A stretch of 64,000 bases of DNA from Marinobacter fonticola (lineage in GTDB: Bacteria; Pseudomonadota; Gammaproteobacteria; Pseudomonadales; Oleiphilaceae), in assembly GCF_008122265.1 (NCBI RefSeq), contig NZ_CP043042.1, forward strand, positions 1,054,001 to 1,118,000. Direction: 5' to 3'. Numbering within the stretch: the stretch's first letter is position 1; each line of letters opens with the position of its first letter. Below the pieces are notes generated by a model. That model did not search any database, was not told the origin of the DNA, and saw only the letters and a list, made by a program, of their open reading frames with translations. This document shows positions 55,791-63,931 of this stretch, piece after piece. The translations under genes and the position numbers were made by a program.

Positions 55791-56648
55791 ATGTCGACAT
55801 TCAGAAAGATGTTCTTTTCTTTGGCAGTCACGCTGATGGCTGTTATTTCCACCCCCTCGCAAGCCGTAATTCTGACTGATATCGTCATGGTGGTTGACGA
55901 GTCAGGGTCGATGGGGAATGTCCAGGCAAACCTTCGCAGCAATATTGGCAAGTTTGCGTCGATTCTATCTGCAGGAGGTGTGAACGCGCGCTATGGTTTG
56001 GTGGGTTATGGGAGAAGCGACGTTGTTCCCAGAATGCTAACAGATCTGACCGACCCTTCGGATTTTGCAACCGCGGCCGAATCTCTTGAAACCAGCGGCG
56101 GCATCGAACCGGCATACGCAGCATCGGCATTTGCACTAAATGCTCTCGACGAGCAGGACACGCTGTTCAGCTTTCGCTCCAACGCCGTTAAGAACATCAT
56201 CGTCTTCACGGATGAGCCCTCTAATGGTGACACCTACAGCTATTTCGATGTGGGCACGCTGGGTGGCGATGCCGCCAGCTACTCGGCGATTGATCGGCTG
56301 CTGACAGACGAGAGGGCATTGTTTAACGCGGTACTTTCAGGCAGCTCGACCATCGCGTCGCTGGGCGGACTTGCCGAAGATCATGGCGGACAAGTGTTTG
56401 ACCTGGCTGGCCTGAACACCACGGACACGGCGGTAGTTGAAGATTTTGTCGATGTTTTTGCTAACGCAAAACTGCAGGAGACCATTGATTATTGCACCGC
56501 CAACCCAACGGCTCCGGGGTGCGAAGGCAATGGTGGAGGCGGTGGCATAGAAGTGCCTGAGCCGGGCTCCATGGCGTTGTTCGGCATTGGCATCGTCGGT
56601 TTGATACTTCGCCGACGCGCTAGCGAACGCAATACTGCCAACGGCTAG
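55791..56648 (+). CDS. secreted von Willebrand factor A protein with PEP-CTERM tag
   Basis: Encodes 285 residues. Signal peptide at 1-25 (ends PSQA). A VWA domain begins ILTDIVMVVDESGSMGN, with the MIDAS motif DxSxS (D36, S38, S40) intact, and extends to about residue 225. A short linker has a Cys pair (DYCTANPTAPGCEG) and a Gly run. The C-terminus is a PEP-CTERM sorting signal: VPEPGSMALFGIGIVGLILRRRA (about 255-277). Such tags are cut by exosortase, linking the protein to the envelope or exopolysaccharide. No exosortase is in the window. The upstream promoter is of sigma-54 type. Confidence 0.9.
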   Translation: MSTFRKMFFSLAVTLMAVISTPSQAVILTDIVMVVDESGSMGNVQANLRSNIGKFASILSAGGVNARYGLVGYGRSDVVPRMLTDLTDPSDFATAAESLETSGGIEPAYAASAFALNALDEQDTLFSFRSNAVKNIIVFTDEPSNGDTYSYFDVGTLGGDAASYSAIDRLLTDERALFNAVLSGSSTIASLGGLAEDHGGQVFDLAGLNTTDTAVVEDFVDVFANAKLQETIDYCTANPTAPGCEGNGGGGGIEVPEPGSMALFGIGIVGLILRRRASERNTANG

Positions 56649-56697
56649 GAAGCGTCTTATACAAAGCGTTTTTAGCGGTTTTTTGGGTGAGCATGGT

Positions 56698-56721
56698 GTC
56701 GCGGGACTTGTATCCCGCGAC
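56698..56721. terminator. strong hairpin after the PEP-CTERM gene
   Basis: GTCGCGGGA (56698-56706), loop CTTGTA and TCCCGCGAC (56713-56721) form a perfect 9-bp stem about 50 bases after the stop codon. It is followed by TT and a C tract rather than a T-run, so it may work only as a weak terminator. The rest of the 56649-56991 gap holds the metal-cluster promoter region. Confidence 0.45.
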
Positions 56722-56859
56722 TTCCCCCCCCATCACTTCAGCCTTGCACTCACGTTGGCTTTTTGCGTGGAGCGTTGGTGTCTGACGACATGCCCTGCAT
56801 GACCGTGTTTCGTCTGAGCAGCCCAGCACCGGTAATAAAACGAACGTCAGCCGGAACAA

Positions 56860-56890
56860 TTGACACCCTTCAACTACGCAAACGTAGAAA
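56860..56890 (+). promoter_or_regulatory. possible MerR-type promoter of the metal cluster
   Basis: TTGACA (56860-56865) and TAGAAA (56885-56890) are 19 bases apart, the long spacing typical of MerR-family-controlled promoters. CTACG-CAAA-CGTAG (56874-56887) is a dyad between or overlapping them. It is off-centre in the spacer and no MerR gene is adjacent, so the reading is weak. Confidence 0.3.
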
Positions 56891-56907
56891 CGCTAGCGTG
56901 TGGGTGA

Positions 56908-56953
56908 CTACCAAACACCAAATTTAATTCTATCGCCAGCCCAAGTTTGGTAG
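56908..56953. promoter_or_regulatory. long inverted repeat upstream of the metal cluster
   Basis: CTACCAAAC (56908-56916) and GTTTGGTAG (56945-56953) are perfect 9-bp inverted arms 28 bases apart, between the presumed promoter and the first gene. They could be a divided operator or a long hairpin in the leader. Confidence 0.4.
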
Positions 56954-56991
56954 CCTTTCCAGCGTTGCTCCAAATAGATTGAGGTCGCCTT

Positions 56992-57375
56992 TTGCTCTGC
57001 AAACTTCGACAAGCCTCGCTAAAGCGTTTTGCCGTTGTTCTTGCGTCAGCTTTGCTGTTGGTGCTTTTCCGCGGGGGTTGGGCGACCGATCAGTCTTTAC
57101 ACGACAGCGCGCAAAGCCTGTCAGTAAAAGAGTTTATCCAGGACCACGGACACGCTCATCAACCAACGTTGGACCATCTTCACGTGAGCGTCGCGGAACT
57201 GACCGACGGTGATCACTTGCTTCTTCATATACTCGGGTCGGTCGACAGCCAGATCGTTCCCGACTTGGTCAGTCCGCCAAACGAGCGCTTTCACGCTAGT
57301 CTCATTGCTGGTGAAGCACCGGCCACCCTTCCACCCAAGCCCTCTTTGCTCTATCGCCCACCGAAGGTTGCATAA
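56992..57375 (+). CDS. His-rich exported protein, start of metal cluster
   Basis: Encodes 127 residues from a TTG at 56992 with GAGGT six bases before it. A signal-like N-terminus (FAVVLASALLLVLFRGGWA, about residues 13-31) suggests export. The mature part has His-rich patches HGHAH, DHLH and DHLLLH that could bind Ni, Co, Zn or Cu, and a Pro-rich C-terminus. I do not recognise a family. It opens the run of five metal-related genes, with a 69-base gap to the HupE-like gene. Confidence 0.65.
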   Translation: MLCKLRQASLKRFAVVLASALLLVLFRGGWATDQSLHDSAQSLSVKEFIQDHGHAHQPTLDHLHVSVAELTDGDHLLLHILGSVDSQIVPDLVSPPNERFHASLIAGEAPATLPPKPSLLYRPPKVA

Positions 57376-57444
57376 CGTTTCAGGCGGACTTTCGAGGCAG
57401 CTTCACTGCCTCCACTGAATACGTTCAATTTCGGAGATAAGCGA

Positions 57445-58173
57445 ATGTTATCGATACCCTTCGTGCGTCGATGGGGCTCGGTTGCAGGACGATCATGCCT
57501 GTTCCTGATCCTGACGGCGTTGTCGGCTGGCCTAGCATCTAGTGCCATGGCCCACGGCGTTGAAGAGGGCGATGCTCTTTTCATTGAGCAAGCTACCGGT
57601 GCTCAGCTCTTGCCCTTTGTGTATTTGGGAGCCAAGCACATGGTAACCGGCTACGACCACCTGCTGTTTTTGGTCGGCGTTATCTTTTTTCTCTACCGCA
57701 TGAAAGACGTGGGGATCTACGTCACGCTGTTTGCAGTCGGACACAGCGTCACATTGCTGTACGGCGTGCTGAGCGAAACGCACGTTAACCCCTACCTAGT
57801 AGATGCCATCATCGGCTTATCTGTGGTGTACAAGGCGCTGGATAATCTCGGTGCATTCCGGCGCTGGTTCGGTTTCCAGCCCAATACAAAGGCCGCTGTG
57901 CTGATCTTCGGTTTCTTCCATGGCTTTGGCTTGGCGACGAAGCTGCAGGATTTTACGCTCTCGGAAGAAGGTCTGGTTGCCAATATCCTGGCTTTTAACG
58001 TGGGTGTGGAAATCGGCCAGCTGATTGCGTTGGGTGCCATCCTGATAGTCATGAACTTCTGGCGCCGAAGCGATCTTTTTATCCGCCAGGCCTTTGCAGC
58101 CAACGTCGTGCTGATGACCACCGGCTTCATGCTGATGGGCTATCAGATCACCGGCCTTGCCATCGTTTCCTGA
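57445..58173 (+). CDS. HupE/UreJ-family membrane protein, putative metal permease
   Basis: Encodes 242 residues from an ATG behind GGAGATAAG. A signal sequence ends ASSAMA, leaving a His at the mature N-terminus (HGVEEG). Six or so membrane helices follow. The HupE signature H-x3-G-x-DH is seen as H65, G69, D71, H72 in KHMVTGYDHLLFLVGV; HSVTLLYGVL and FFHGFGLATKL are further metal-site candidates. HupE/UreJ proteins move nickel or cobalt. The direction and ion here are unproven. Confidence 0.87.
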   Translation: MLSIPFVRRWGSVAGRSCLFLILTALSAGLASSAMAHGVEEGDALFIEQATGAQLLPFVYLGAKHMVTGYDHLLFLVGVIFFLYRMKDVGIYVTLFAVGHSVTLLYGVLSETHVNPYLVDAIIGLSVVYKALDNLGAFRRWFGFQPNTKAAVLIFGFFHGFGLATKLQDFTLSEEGLVANILAFNVGVEIGQLIALGAILIVMNFWRRSDLFIRQAFAANVVLMTTGFMLMGYQITGLAIVS

Positions 58174-58182
58174 GGAACAACC

Positions 58183-58773
58183 ATGAAAGATATTTCCACT
58201 ATGGACCGCGACGGTCTGCCCTCCAATAGAAGCCTTATCAAGGCCACAGTAATCGCTTTTGTGGTCGGCTTTCTGCTTCTGCTCACTGCTATCCTGCCGG
58301 CGGAGTACGGTATCGATCCAACCGGTCTCGGCGGGGCCATGGGCCTGACGGCGCTAAGTCAGGCCGATACCTCGGAAAAGCAGGCAGTGGCTAACTCAAC
58401 GAATCTGCTGGACTCCATTGCTGCCGGCCCCGTACAGAAATCACAAGACGTGATGCGTAGCGACACGCTCTCGGTGACCTTGCCGCCAAACCAAGGCGCT
58501 GAGATTAAGGCAAAGATGAGCGCGGGCGATCAGTTCGTTTTTACCTGGGAGACCGACGGCGGAGTGGTGAACTTCGACATGCATGGCGAGCGTCTGGATG
58601 CGACGGATGAGTTCACCAGCTTCTGGGTCGGACGGGACCAATCCAGCGCAAATGGCCGCTTCGAGGCGCCTTTCGAGGGCACCCATGGCTGGTATTGGCT
58701 TAACCCAACGTCGGAGCCGCTCACCGTAACCGTACGTGTCAGCGGTTTTTATGAATCGCTTTATCGTCCATGA
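58183..58773 (+). CDS. single-pass membrane-anchored periplasmic protein
   Basis: Encodes 196 residues from an ATG behind TGAGGAAC. One membrane helix lies at about 20-40 (KATVIAFVVGFLLLLTAIL), and the remaining 155 residues would face the periplasm. The C-terminal part (PNQGAEIKAKMSAGDQFVFTWETDGGVVNFDMHGE and FEGTHGWYWLNPTSEPLTV) looks like a beta-sandwich. It resembles proteins annotated as transmembrane anchor proteins next to HupE-like genes. It is nine bases after the HupE gene and tightly linked. Confidence 0.78.
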   Translation: MKDISTMDRDGLPSNRSLIKATVIAFVVGFLLLLTAILPAEYGIDPTGLGGAMGLTALSQADTSEKQAVANSTNLLDSIAAGPVQKSQDVMRSDTLSVTLPPNQGAEIKAKMSAGDQFVFTWETDGGVVNFDMHGERLDATDEFTSFWVGRDQSSANGRFEAPFEGTHGWYWLNPTSEPLTVTVRVSGFYESLYRP

Positions 58774-58815
58774 ATGTCGTACCCCGTTCACTCCTTTTTA
58801 TCGAGAAATAACATC

Positions 58816-59148
58816 ATGAAAAAATTAGTATTTATTGCCGTCCTATTCTTTGCTACCTCTTTCAGTGGGCATCTTCACGCTCATTCCAACCACGGTGCTG
58901 CCGAACCGCTCTCGAAAGGGTCGGTCACTGAACGTACCGACTCAGTTAAAAAGCAGCTGGTCGATAGCGGCAAAATTCAGACAGTGTGGTCGGAGGTCGA
59001 TGCCGATAACGTGCAGAAGAAAGAGACCGAAGCAGGTGTTTTATGGGTCGTGACGTATGAAAATGCCGATGCCGATCCGAATAAACTGTTCATTTTTGTG
59101 GATGAGCTCGGCAACGTCGTGACAGCAAATCACTCCGGCGAACTATAG
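58816..59148 (+). CDS. DUF6488-type small exported protein
   Basis: Encodes 110 residues from the ATG at 58816. A signal peptide (residues 1-22; KKLVFIAVLFFATSFSG) is followed by the His-containing HLHAHSNHG, then a soluble domain with VWSEVDADNVQKKETEAGVLWVVTYENADADPNKLFIFVDE. That pattern fits small periplasmic proteins of the DUF6488 type found beside metal-transport genes, by recollection of the family. Function is unknown; a metal-chaperone role is only a guess from its His cluster and neighbours. Confidence 0.7.
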   Translation: MKKLVFIAVLFFATSFSGHLHAHSNHGAAEPLSKGSVTERTDSVKKQLVDSGKIQTVWSEVDADNVQKKETEAGVLWVVTYENADADPNKLFIFVDELGNVVTANHSGEL

Positions 59149-59233
59149 GTTTACTGCCGGGTACAGGCAGATAGGCCTTCCTTTGCCGGAAGCGCGTCTG
59201 TCCGTACCTGGCCCATACAAGGAAGGGTTGGCT

Positions 59234-60208
59234 ATGCATCAGCATCACCTTGACAAATGGCAGCATGGCCATCGTTTTGGTCAGGACCAGAAGCGCTCAG
59301 GTGAAAAACGCACACTCATCGTGGTTGGCCTGACTCTGGCCATGATGGTTTGGGAGATCGTCGCCGGTATCGTCTATGGTTCCATGGCGCTGCTGGCCGA
59401 CGGCCTACACATGGGATCTCATGCAGTCGCGCTAGGCATCGCGGTGTTTGCCTACGCCTATGCCCGTAAAAATGCCGGAGATGCTCGTTATTCCTTCGGT
59501 ACAGGAAAGGTCAACGCGCTAGGCGGGTTCACTGGCGCCGTATTGCTCGCTGTGTTCGCGCTGTACATGGCTGTCGAGAGTGTGGGCCGATTCATCTCTC
59601 CTGTGGCCATTTCTTTTGATGGCGCTATTGTCGTGGCGATCGTAGGTCTGGTTGTAAATGGTGTGTCCGCATGGATCTTGGGTGGAGGTGACCATGGGCA
59701 TCAGCACCACGGGCATGATCACGCACAAGGCCACAATCACAACCACAACCACGATCACGATCACGATCACAACCGAAGGGCAGCTTACTTTCATGTGCTG
59801 GCGGATGCATTAACGTCACTACTGGCAATCGTTGCTCTGCTAGCAGGTAAGTATGCCGGTTGGGGATGGATGGACCCTATGATGGGTATCGTCGGCGCGA
59901 TACTGGTAACCCGCTGGTCTTGGCAGTTGCTCAGAGATACATCGCGGACATTGCTCGACACGCAGGCACGAGACTTAGAGGATGCTATTCACTACGCCGT
60001 CGAGAGCGGTGATACCCAGATCAGCGATCTCCATGTCTGGTCCATTGGCCCGGGTATCCATGCGGCTATTGTCGCTGTCGTCGCGCATGCCCCTGAGGCG
60101 CCAGGTCTTTACCGGGAGAGAATACAGGCCGAGTGCCCATCGGTAGTCCATATCACCGTTGAGACAAATCTATGCACACATACTGACGACTATCGTAATG
60201 CCGCATAG
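59234..60208 (+). CDS. dmeF: cation diffusion facilitator, DmeF-type Co/Ni efflux
   Basis: Encodes 324 residues from the ATG at 59234 (MHQHHLDKWQHGHRF), behind AGGAAGG. Six membrane helices have the CDF plan. The transport-site region reads ALLADGLHMGSHA (D56, H59, H63) and HVLADALTS (H187, D191), as in DmeF. Between helices four and five is a loop with about 14 His in residues 153-179. The C-terminal cytoplasmic domain is present (ISDLHVWSIGPGIHAAIVAVVAH). DmeF pumps cobalt and nickel out of the cytoplasm. It ends the metal cluster. Confidence 0.9.
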   Translation: MHQHHLDKWQHGHRFGQDQKRSGEKRTLIVVGLTLAMMVWEIVAGIVYGSMALLADGLHMGSHAVALGIAVFAYAYARKNAGDARYSFGTGKVNALGGFTGAVLLAVFALYMAVESVGRFISPVAISFDGAIVVAIVGLVVNGVSAWILGGGDHGHQHHGHDHAQGHNHNHNHDHDHDHNRRAAYFHVLADALTSLLAIVALLAGKYAGWGWMDPMMGIVGAILVTRWSWQLLRDTSRTLLDTQARDLEDAIHYAVESGDTQISDLHVWSIGPGIHAAIVAVVAHAPEAPGLYRERIQAECPSVVHITVETNLCTHTDDYRNAA

Positions 60209-60311
60209 CACATGCGCTGTCGTTCTCAGGATCGGGTCCGAGTTTATAAGCCTGTAAGCCTGATGCCAGCACATGCCTATCAGTAAGTGGGGGATGGACA
60301 AGGAGAGTAGA

Positions 60312-61439
60312 GTGTCACAGCAAACAACAACAGTAGTGGGCGCGCTCCGGATGCCGCCTTCCACGAGTCCCGTAAGCGGCAGGGTGGATGCCATAGATCT
60401 GGCCCGTGGCCTCGCGGTGGCACTGATGATCCTAAGCCACGGCGTTAAGGGGTTGCTTGAATACGAGCAGTTTCCGGAGTGGGGGATCGTCCCGATCCAC
60501 TTGTTGACGAAATTCTCGTCGACTCTGTTTATTCTGGTGTTCGGCATCGCACTGGGCGTTGCTTTTCTGCCCCATGTCCGTACGCCGGAATGGCCGCGCA
60601 AGCGGATGAAACTGCTGGTATCCGGCCTGCGGGTATTTGTCTGGTACAAAGTGCTGACTTTTGTCGAGATGTTCCATCTGGGCGAGCCCGAGACGATTAT
60701 CGATGCCTTGCTGTACCAGACCTTTCCCTCGTTTGTCGAAATTCTCGGGTTCTACGCGATTGCCTTGATGTGGGTGCCCTTTTTCCTGTCGCTATGGGTG
60801 AGAATGCCTTTGTGGGCTCGGCTGATCAGCCCGTTGGTATTGATCCTCATTGCCCAGTGGCTGGCTGTCAACTTCGGTTTCTGGGGTATCGTGCCCTTGC
60901 AGGCCATTCTGGTGGAGCATGAAGATCTCTACACCTGGGGGCAACTCTCACGCGGACCGCTGATTTTGATGGGGCTTCTGCTGGGCGAAGCGATCCGCTA
61001 TGGTCTGCCCCGGTTCCGTTTCAGGCTGAGGCTGGTGGGCGCCCTCGCAGGGGCGTCGCTGGTTCTCTTCGGTCTGTTCTTCTGGCTGGCGTGGCCCGAT
61101 ACATACCAAACCTTGGTGGCCGTGGCCAAGAATGCTGGCAAGCACCCGCCCGATCTGACTTTCATGGCCTTCAGTCTGGCGGGCGCTCTGTTATTGCTGG
61201 CGCTGTCGATAGCGGGTGGCCGTCGATTGGCCCTGGCGCTCTACCCGATAACCGTCATCGGTAGCGATGCCCTGAAAGCCTTTGTGTTTCACATTTCCGT
61301 CATCTTCATAGGCTTCCGTTACCTGCTAGGCTACTGGCACAGTGTTGACTATTCCTATGCGCTTACACTGACTATTTGCCTGATTTTGGGAACCGCTCTA
61401 TGGATCAAAGTCACCGCCTGGGCCGAAGCCCGGCTCTGA
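60312..61439 (+). CDS. DUF1624/acyltransferase-like membrane protein
   Basis: Encodes 375 residues from a GTG at 60312, which has AGGAGA before it; in-frame ATGs at 60273 and 60294 lack one. About ten membrane helices. The start GRVDAIDLARGLAVALMILSHG carries the His near the first helix that is catalytic in acyltransferase-3 and heparan-acetyltransferase-like (DUF1624) proteins. These acylate sugars or glycans across the membrane. The acceptor is unknown. The gene ends inside the next gene (40-base overlap), so the two are probably co-expressed. Confidence 0.8.
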   Translation: MSQQTTTVVGALRMPPSTSPVSGRVDAIDLARGLAVALMILSHGVKGLLEYEQFPEWGIVPIHLLTKFSSTLFILVFGIALGVAFLPHVRTPEWPRKRMKLLVSGLRVFVWYKVLTFVEMFHLGEPETIIDALLYQTFPSFVEILGFYAIALMWVPFFLSLWVRMPLWARLISPLVLILIAQWLAVNFGFWGIVPLQAILVEHEDLYTWGQLSRGPLILMGLLLGEAIRYGLPRFRFRLRLVGALAGASLVLFGLFFWLAWPDTYQTLVAVAKNAGKHPPDLTFMAFSLAGALLLLALSIAGGRRLALALYPITVIGSDALKAFVFHISVIFIGFRYLLGYWHSVDYSYALTLTICLILGTALWIKVTAWAEARL

Positions 61440-62482
61440 CATGCCTGTCGATCTGGCTTTTCGTTGCGATTGCTTACAGTGCTGCCGCGGCATCGGATCC
61501 GCTGTGGCCGTGGTCGATAGGCGATCAGATCAAGCAGGTGGATGAGCGCTACGACGGAGAGTTGGGTGTCTACATCCGTGATCTGGATTCCGGCGCGAGT
61601 TATAGCTATCGGGCCGAGGAAACCTGGTATCTGGCCTCCACTGTGAAAATACCGGTCGCGGTGACGGTTCTCCAGGCGATTGACGACGGCCGGCTGGCGC
61701 TGGGCAGCAAAGTCACGCTACAGCCTCAGGATTTCGTCGACGGCGCCGGGCAGACCAACTGGCACTCTCCGGGAGACCAGGTAGAGATCGCCTATCTACT
61801 GGAGCAGATGGTGGTATACAGCGACAATACGGCGACGGATGTGTTGATAAGGACCGTTGGGGTCGACGCCGTGAACGAGCTGGTAAAAAAGCATGTACTG
61901 GAGGGGGTTGGTGAAATTACAACGCTCGCGGACGTGCGCCGCCATGCTTACAGCGCCTTCCACGAGAACGCCTTCAATCTGAAATCCGGCGATTTGTTCA
62001 CCATAAAGAAAAGCGGCAACGGCGATGCCAGGGTGAACGCGTTGGCGAAAGTCCTGGGCGTTTCACGGAACGAGTTCGCGGTGCAAACGCTCGACGAGGC
62101 TTTTGCCATCTACTACCACACTGGCCTCAATTCAGGGCGCCTAAGCGCCTACAGCCGCTTTCTCGAAAAACTTGTGAACGGTGACCTTCTCGAGAAAGAG
62201 AGCCAAGCGTATCTGCTGAATACCATGGAACGTATCAAGACCGGTGACAACCGGATCGTTGCCGGTCTGCCACCGGATGTCAGTTTCGCCCACAAGACCG
62301 GGACCCAGTATCGCAGGGCTTGCAATATCGGCATCGCAACGCATGGAGACGGAGCCTCATCGCAACGGGTCATCATCGCCGTCTGCGCACGCGGGACCCG
62401 GAATCTAACGGACACGGAACGGGCCATGCGCCAAGTGGGAGAGGCTATTACCCGGTCTGGGATCTTTAGCGAAAGCGGGTAG
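61400..62482 (+). CDS. class A beta-lactamase-like serine hydrolase, with insertion
   Basis: Encodes 360 residues from the ATG at 61400, inside the end of the acyltransferase-like gene. A signal peptide ends near AAAASD (residue 32). The serine-beta-lactamase motifs are S80-TVK83, S141-DN143 and K299-TG301. An omega-loop-like E189-NAFN193 could supply the general base. From the SDN to KTG motif there are 156 residues, against roughly 104 in class A enzymes, so there is an insertion of about 50 residues near 180-230. It may be a beta-lactamase or a peptidoglycan enzyme; resistance cannot be inferred. Confidence 0.78.
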   Translation: MDQSHRLGRSPALTCLSIWLFVAIAYSAAAASDPLWPWSIGDQIKQVDERYDGELGVYIRDLDSGASYSYRAEETWYLASTVKIPVAVTVLQAIDDGRLALGSKVTLQPQDFVDGAGQTNWHSPGDQVEIAYLLEQMVVYSDNTATDVLIRTVGVDAVNELVKKHVLEGVGEITTLADVRRHAYSAFHENAFNLKSGDLFTIKKSGNGDARVNALAKVLGVSRNEFAVQTLDEAFAIYYHTGLNSGRLSAYSRFLEKLVNGDLLEKESQAYLLNTMERIKTGDNRIVAGLPPDVSFAHKTGTQYRRACNIGIATHGDGASSQRVIIAVCARGTRNLTDTERAMRQVGEAITRSGIFSESG

Positions 62483-62495
62483 GCTGGGGGGACCT

Positions 62496-63878
62496 TCAGC
62501 ACTCGATAATGTTGACCGCAAGCCCGCCCCGGGAGGTTTCTTTGTACTTATCCAGCATGTCTCTCCCGGTTTCACGCATCGTGCGCAGAACCTTATCCAA
62601 GGACACGTAATGTTTGCCGTCCCCGCGCATGGCGATCACCGCCGCGTTGACTGCTTTTACCGAAGCAATAGCATTGCGCTCGATACAGGGAATCTGCACC
62701 AGCCCACCGATGGGGTCGCAGGTCATGCCGAGATGGTGTTCCAGGCCAACCTCCGCCGCATTCTCTATTTGGTCCGGAGAGCCGCCGGTGGCAGCCGCCA
62801 GACCGGCCGCGGCCATGGCGCAGGCGGAGCCGACTTCCCCCTGGCAACCAACTTCCGCACCGGAGATTGAAGCGTTCTCCTTACACAGGATGCCGATGGC
62901 GCCTGCCGTCAGCATAAAGCAGATAATCCCCTCTTCGTTCGCTTGGGGGCAGAAACCTACGTAGTAGTGCAGGACCGCCGGAATAATACCCGCCGCGCCG
63001 TTGGTGGGGGCCGTCACAACACGTCCGCCCGCGGCGTTTTCTTCGTTGACTGCCAGCGCATAGAGATTAATCCAGTCCATGGCGCTTAAGGCAGGCGAGA
63101 TAAGATCCACTCGTTGCTTGTCGTTCAGCGACTGATAGAGCGAGGCGGCTCTGCGCCTGACCTTGAGGCCGCCGGGCAACTCGCCATCGTTGTGAATGCC
63201 ATTTTGCACGCAGGCTTGCATGACCTCCCATATGTGCAGGATTTCCGAGCGAATCTCGGATTCCGAACGTCTGACCCGCTCGTTGGCCATCATTACCTCG
63301 GCGATCGAGCGTTGGTGGTTCCGGCAGTGCTCCAGCAATGTCTTCACACTGTCGAAGGGGTAGGGCAGCGGTGTGTCGTCTTCGACAATGCGCTCGGCGC
63401 CTGTGGCGTTCTCGTCTACAACGAAACCGCCCCCGACAGAGTAGTAAGATTTTTCGCTACAAATCTGCCCTTGCGGGTCGAAGGCGGTGCAAGTCATGCC
63501 GTTAGGATGGTAGGGCAGACTATCGTGACGGTTGTATATCAGGTCGTCCCGGACATCGAAGGGAATCGTATGCTCGCCGAGCAGGTGTACGTTTGGCGAC
63601 TCCTGAAGACGCTCCATACGCGAGGCCACACACTCGGGATCGACCTGGTCCGCCCGCTCGCCTTCCAGGCCTACGATGACCGCGGGCCCCGTGCCGTGGC
63701 CTTTGCCGGTGGCGCCGAGCGACCCGAAAAGCTCGACACGAACGCGCGCTACCCGGGCGAGCAGATCTTCCCGCTTCAAGCTCTCGGCAAACCGGCGCGC
63801 GGCTTCCATCGGCCCGACCGTGTGAGAACTGGACGGCCCGATGCCGACCTTGAACATATCGAACAGACTGATTGCCAC
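62496..63878 (-). CDS. sdaA: L-serine ammonia-lyase (L-serine dehydratase)
   Basis: Encodes 460 residues from a GTG at 63878, behind GGGAGAG. It converts L-serine to pyruvate and ammonia with a [4Fe-4S] cluster. The single-chain family signature [13 protein letters not shown] (residues 12-24) opens the protein; the cluster Cys lie in [16 protein letters not shown] and [16 protein letters not shown]. The serine hydrolysis route would feed central carbon. It is convergent with the beta-lactamase-like gene. Confidence 0.95.
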   Translation of the reverse strand: MAISLFDMFKVGIGPSSSHTVGPMEAARRFAESLKREDLLARVARVRVELFGSLGATGKGHGTGPAVIVGLEGERADQVDPECVASRMERLQESPNVHLLGEHTIPFDVRDDLIYNRHDSLPYHPNGMTCTAFDPQGQICSEKSYYSVGGGFVVDENATGAERIVEDDTPLPYPFDSVKTLLEHCRNHQRSIAEVMMANERVRRSESEIRSEILHIWEVMQACVQNGIHNDGELPGGLKVRRRAASLYQSLNDKQRVDLISPALSAMDWINLYALAVNEENAAGGRVVTAPTNGAAGIIPAVLHYYVGFCPQANEEGIICFMLTAGAIGILCKENASISGAEVGCQGEVGSACAMAAAGLAAATGGSPDQIENAAEVGLEHHLGMTCDPIGGLVQIPCIERNAIASVKAVNAAVIAMRGDGKHYVSLDKVLRTMRETGRDMLDKYKETSRGGLAVNIIEC

Positions 63879-63931
63879 GCGAGACTCTCCCTAACACCTG
63901 GGATTAGCGTACACCTGTATTTGGGGTTGGG

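Noticed and set aside
56724..56733. RcnR/DmeR-type C-tract operator
   Set aside because: The C tract is not flanked by the TA-type half-sites such regulators use, and it lies well upstream of the cluster promoter.
59690..59780. DNA-level repeat of CAC/CAT codons
   Set aside because: It encodes the His-rich loop of the cation efflux pump, so protein-level selection explains it.
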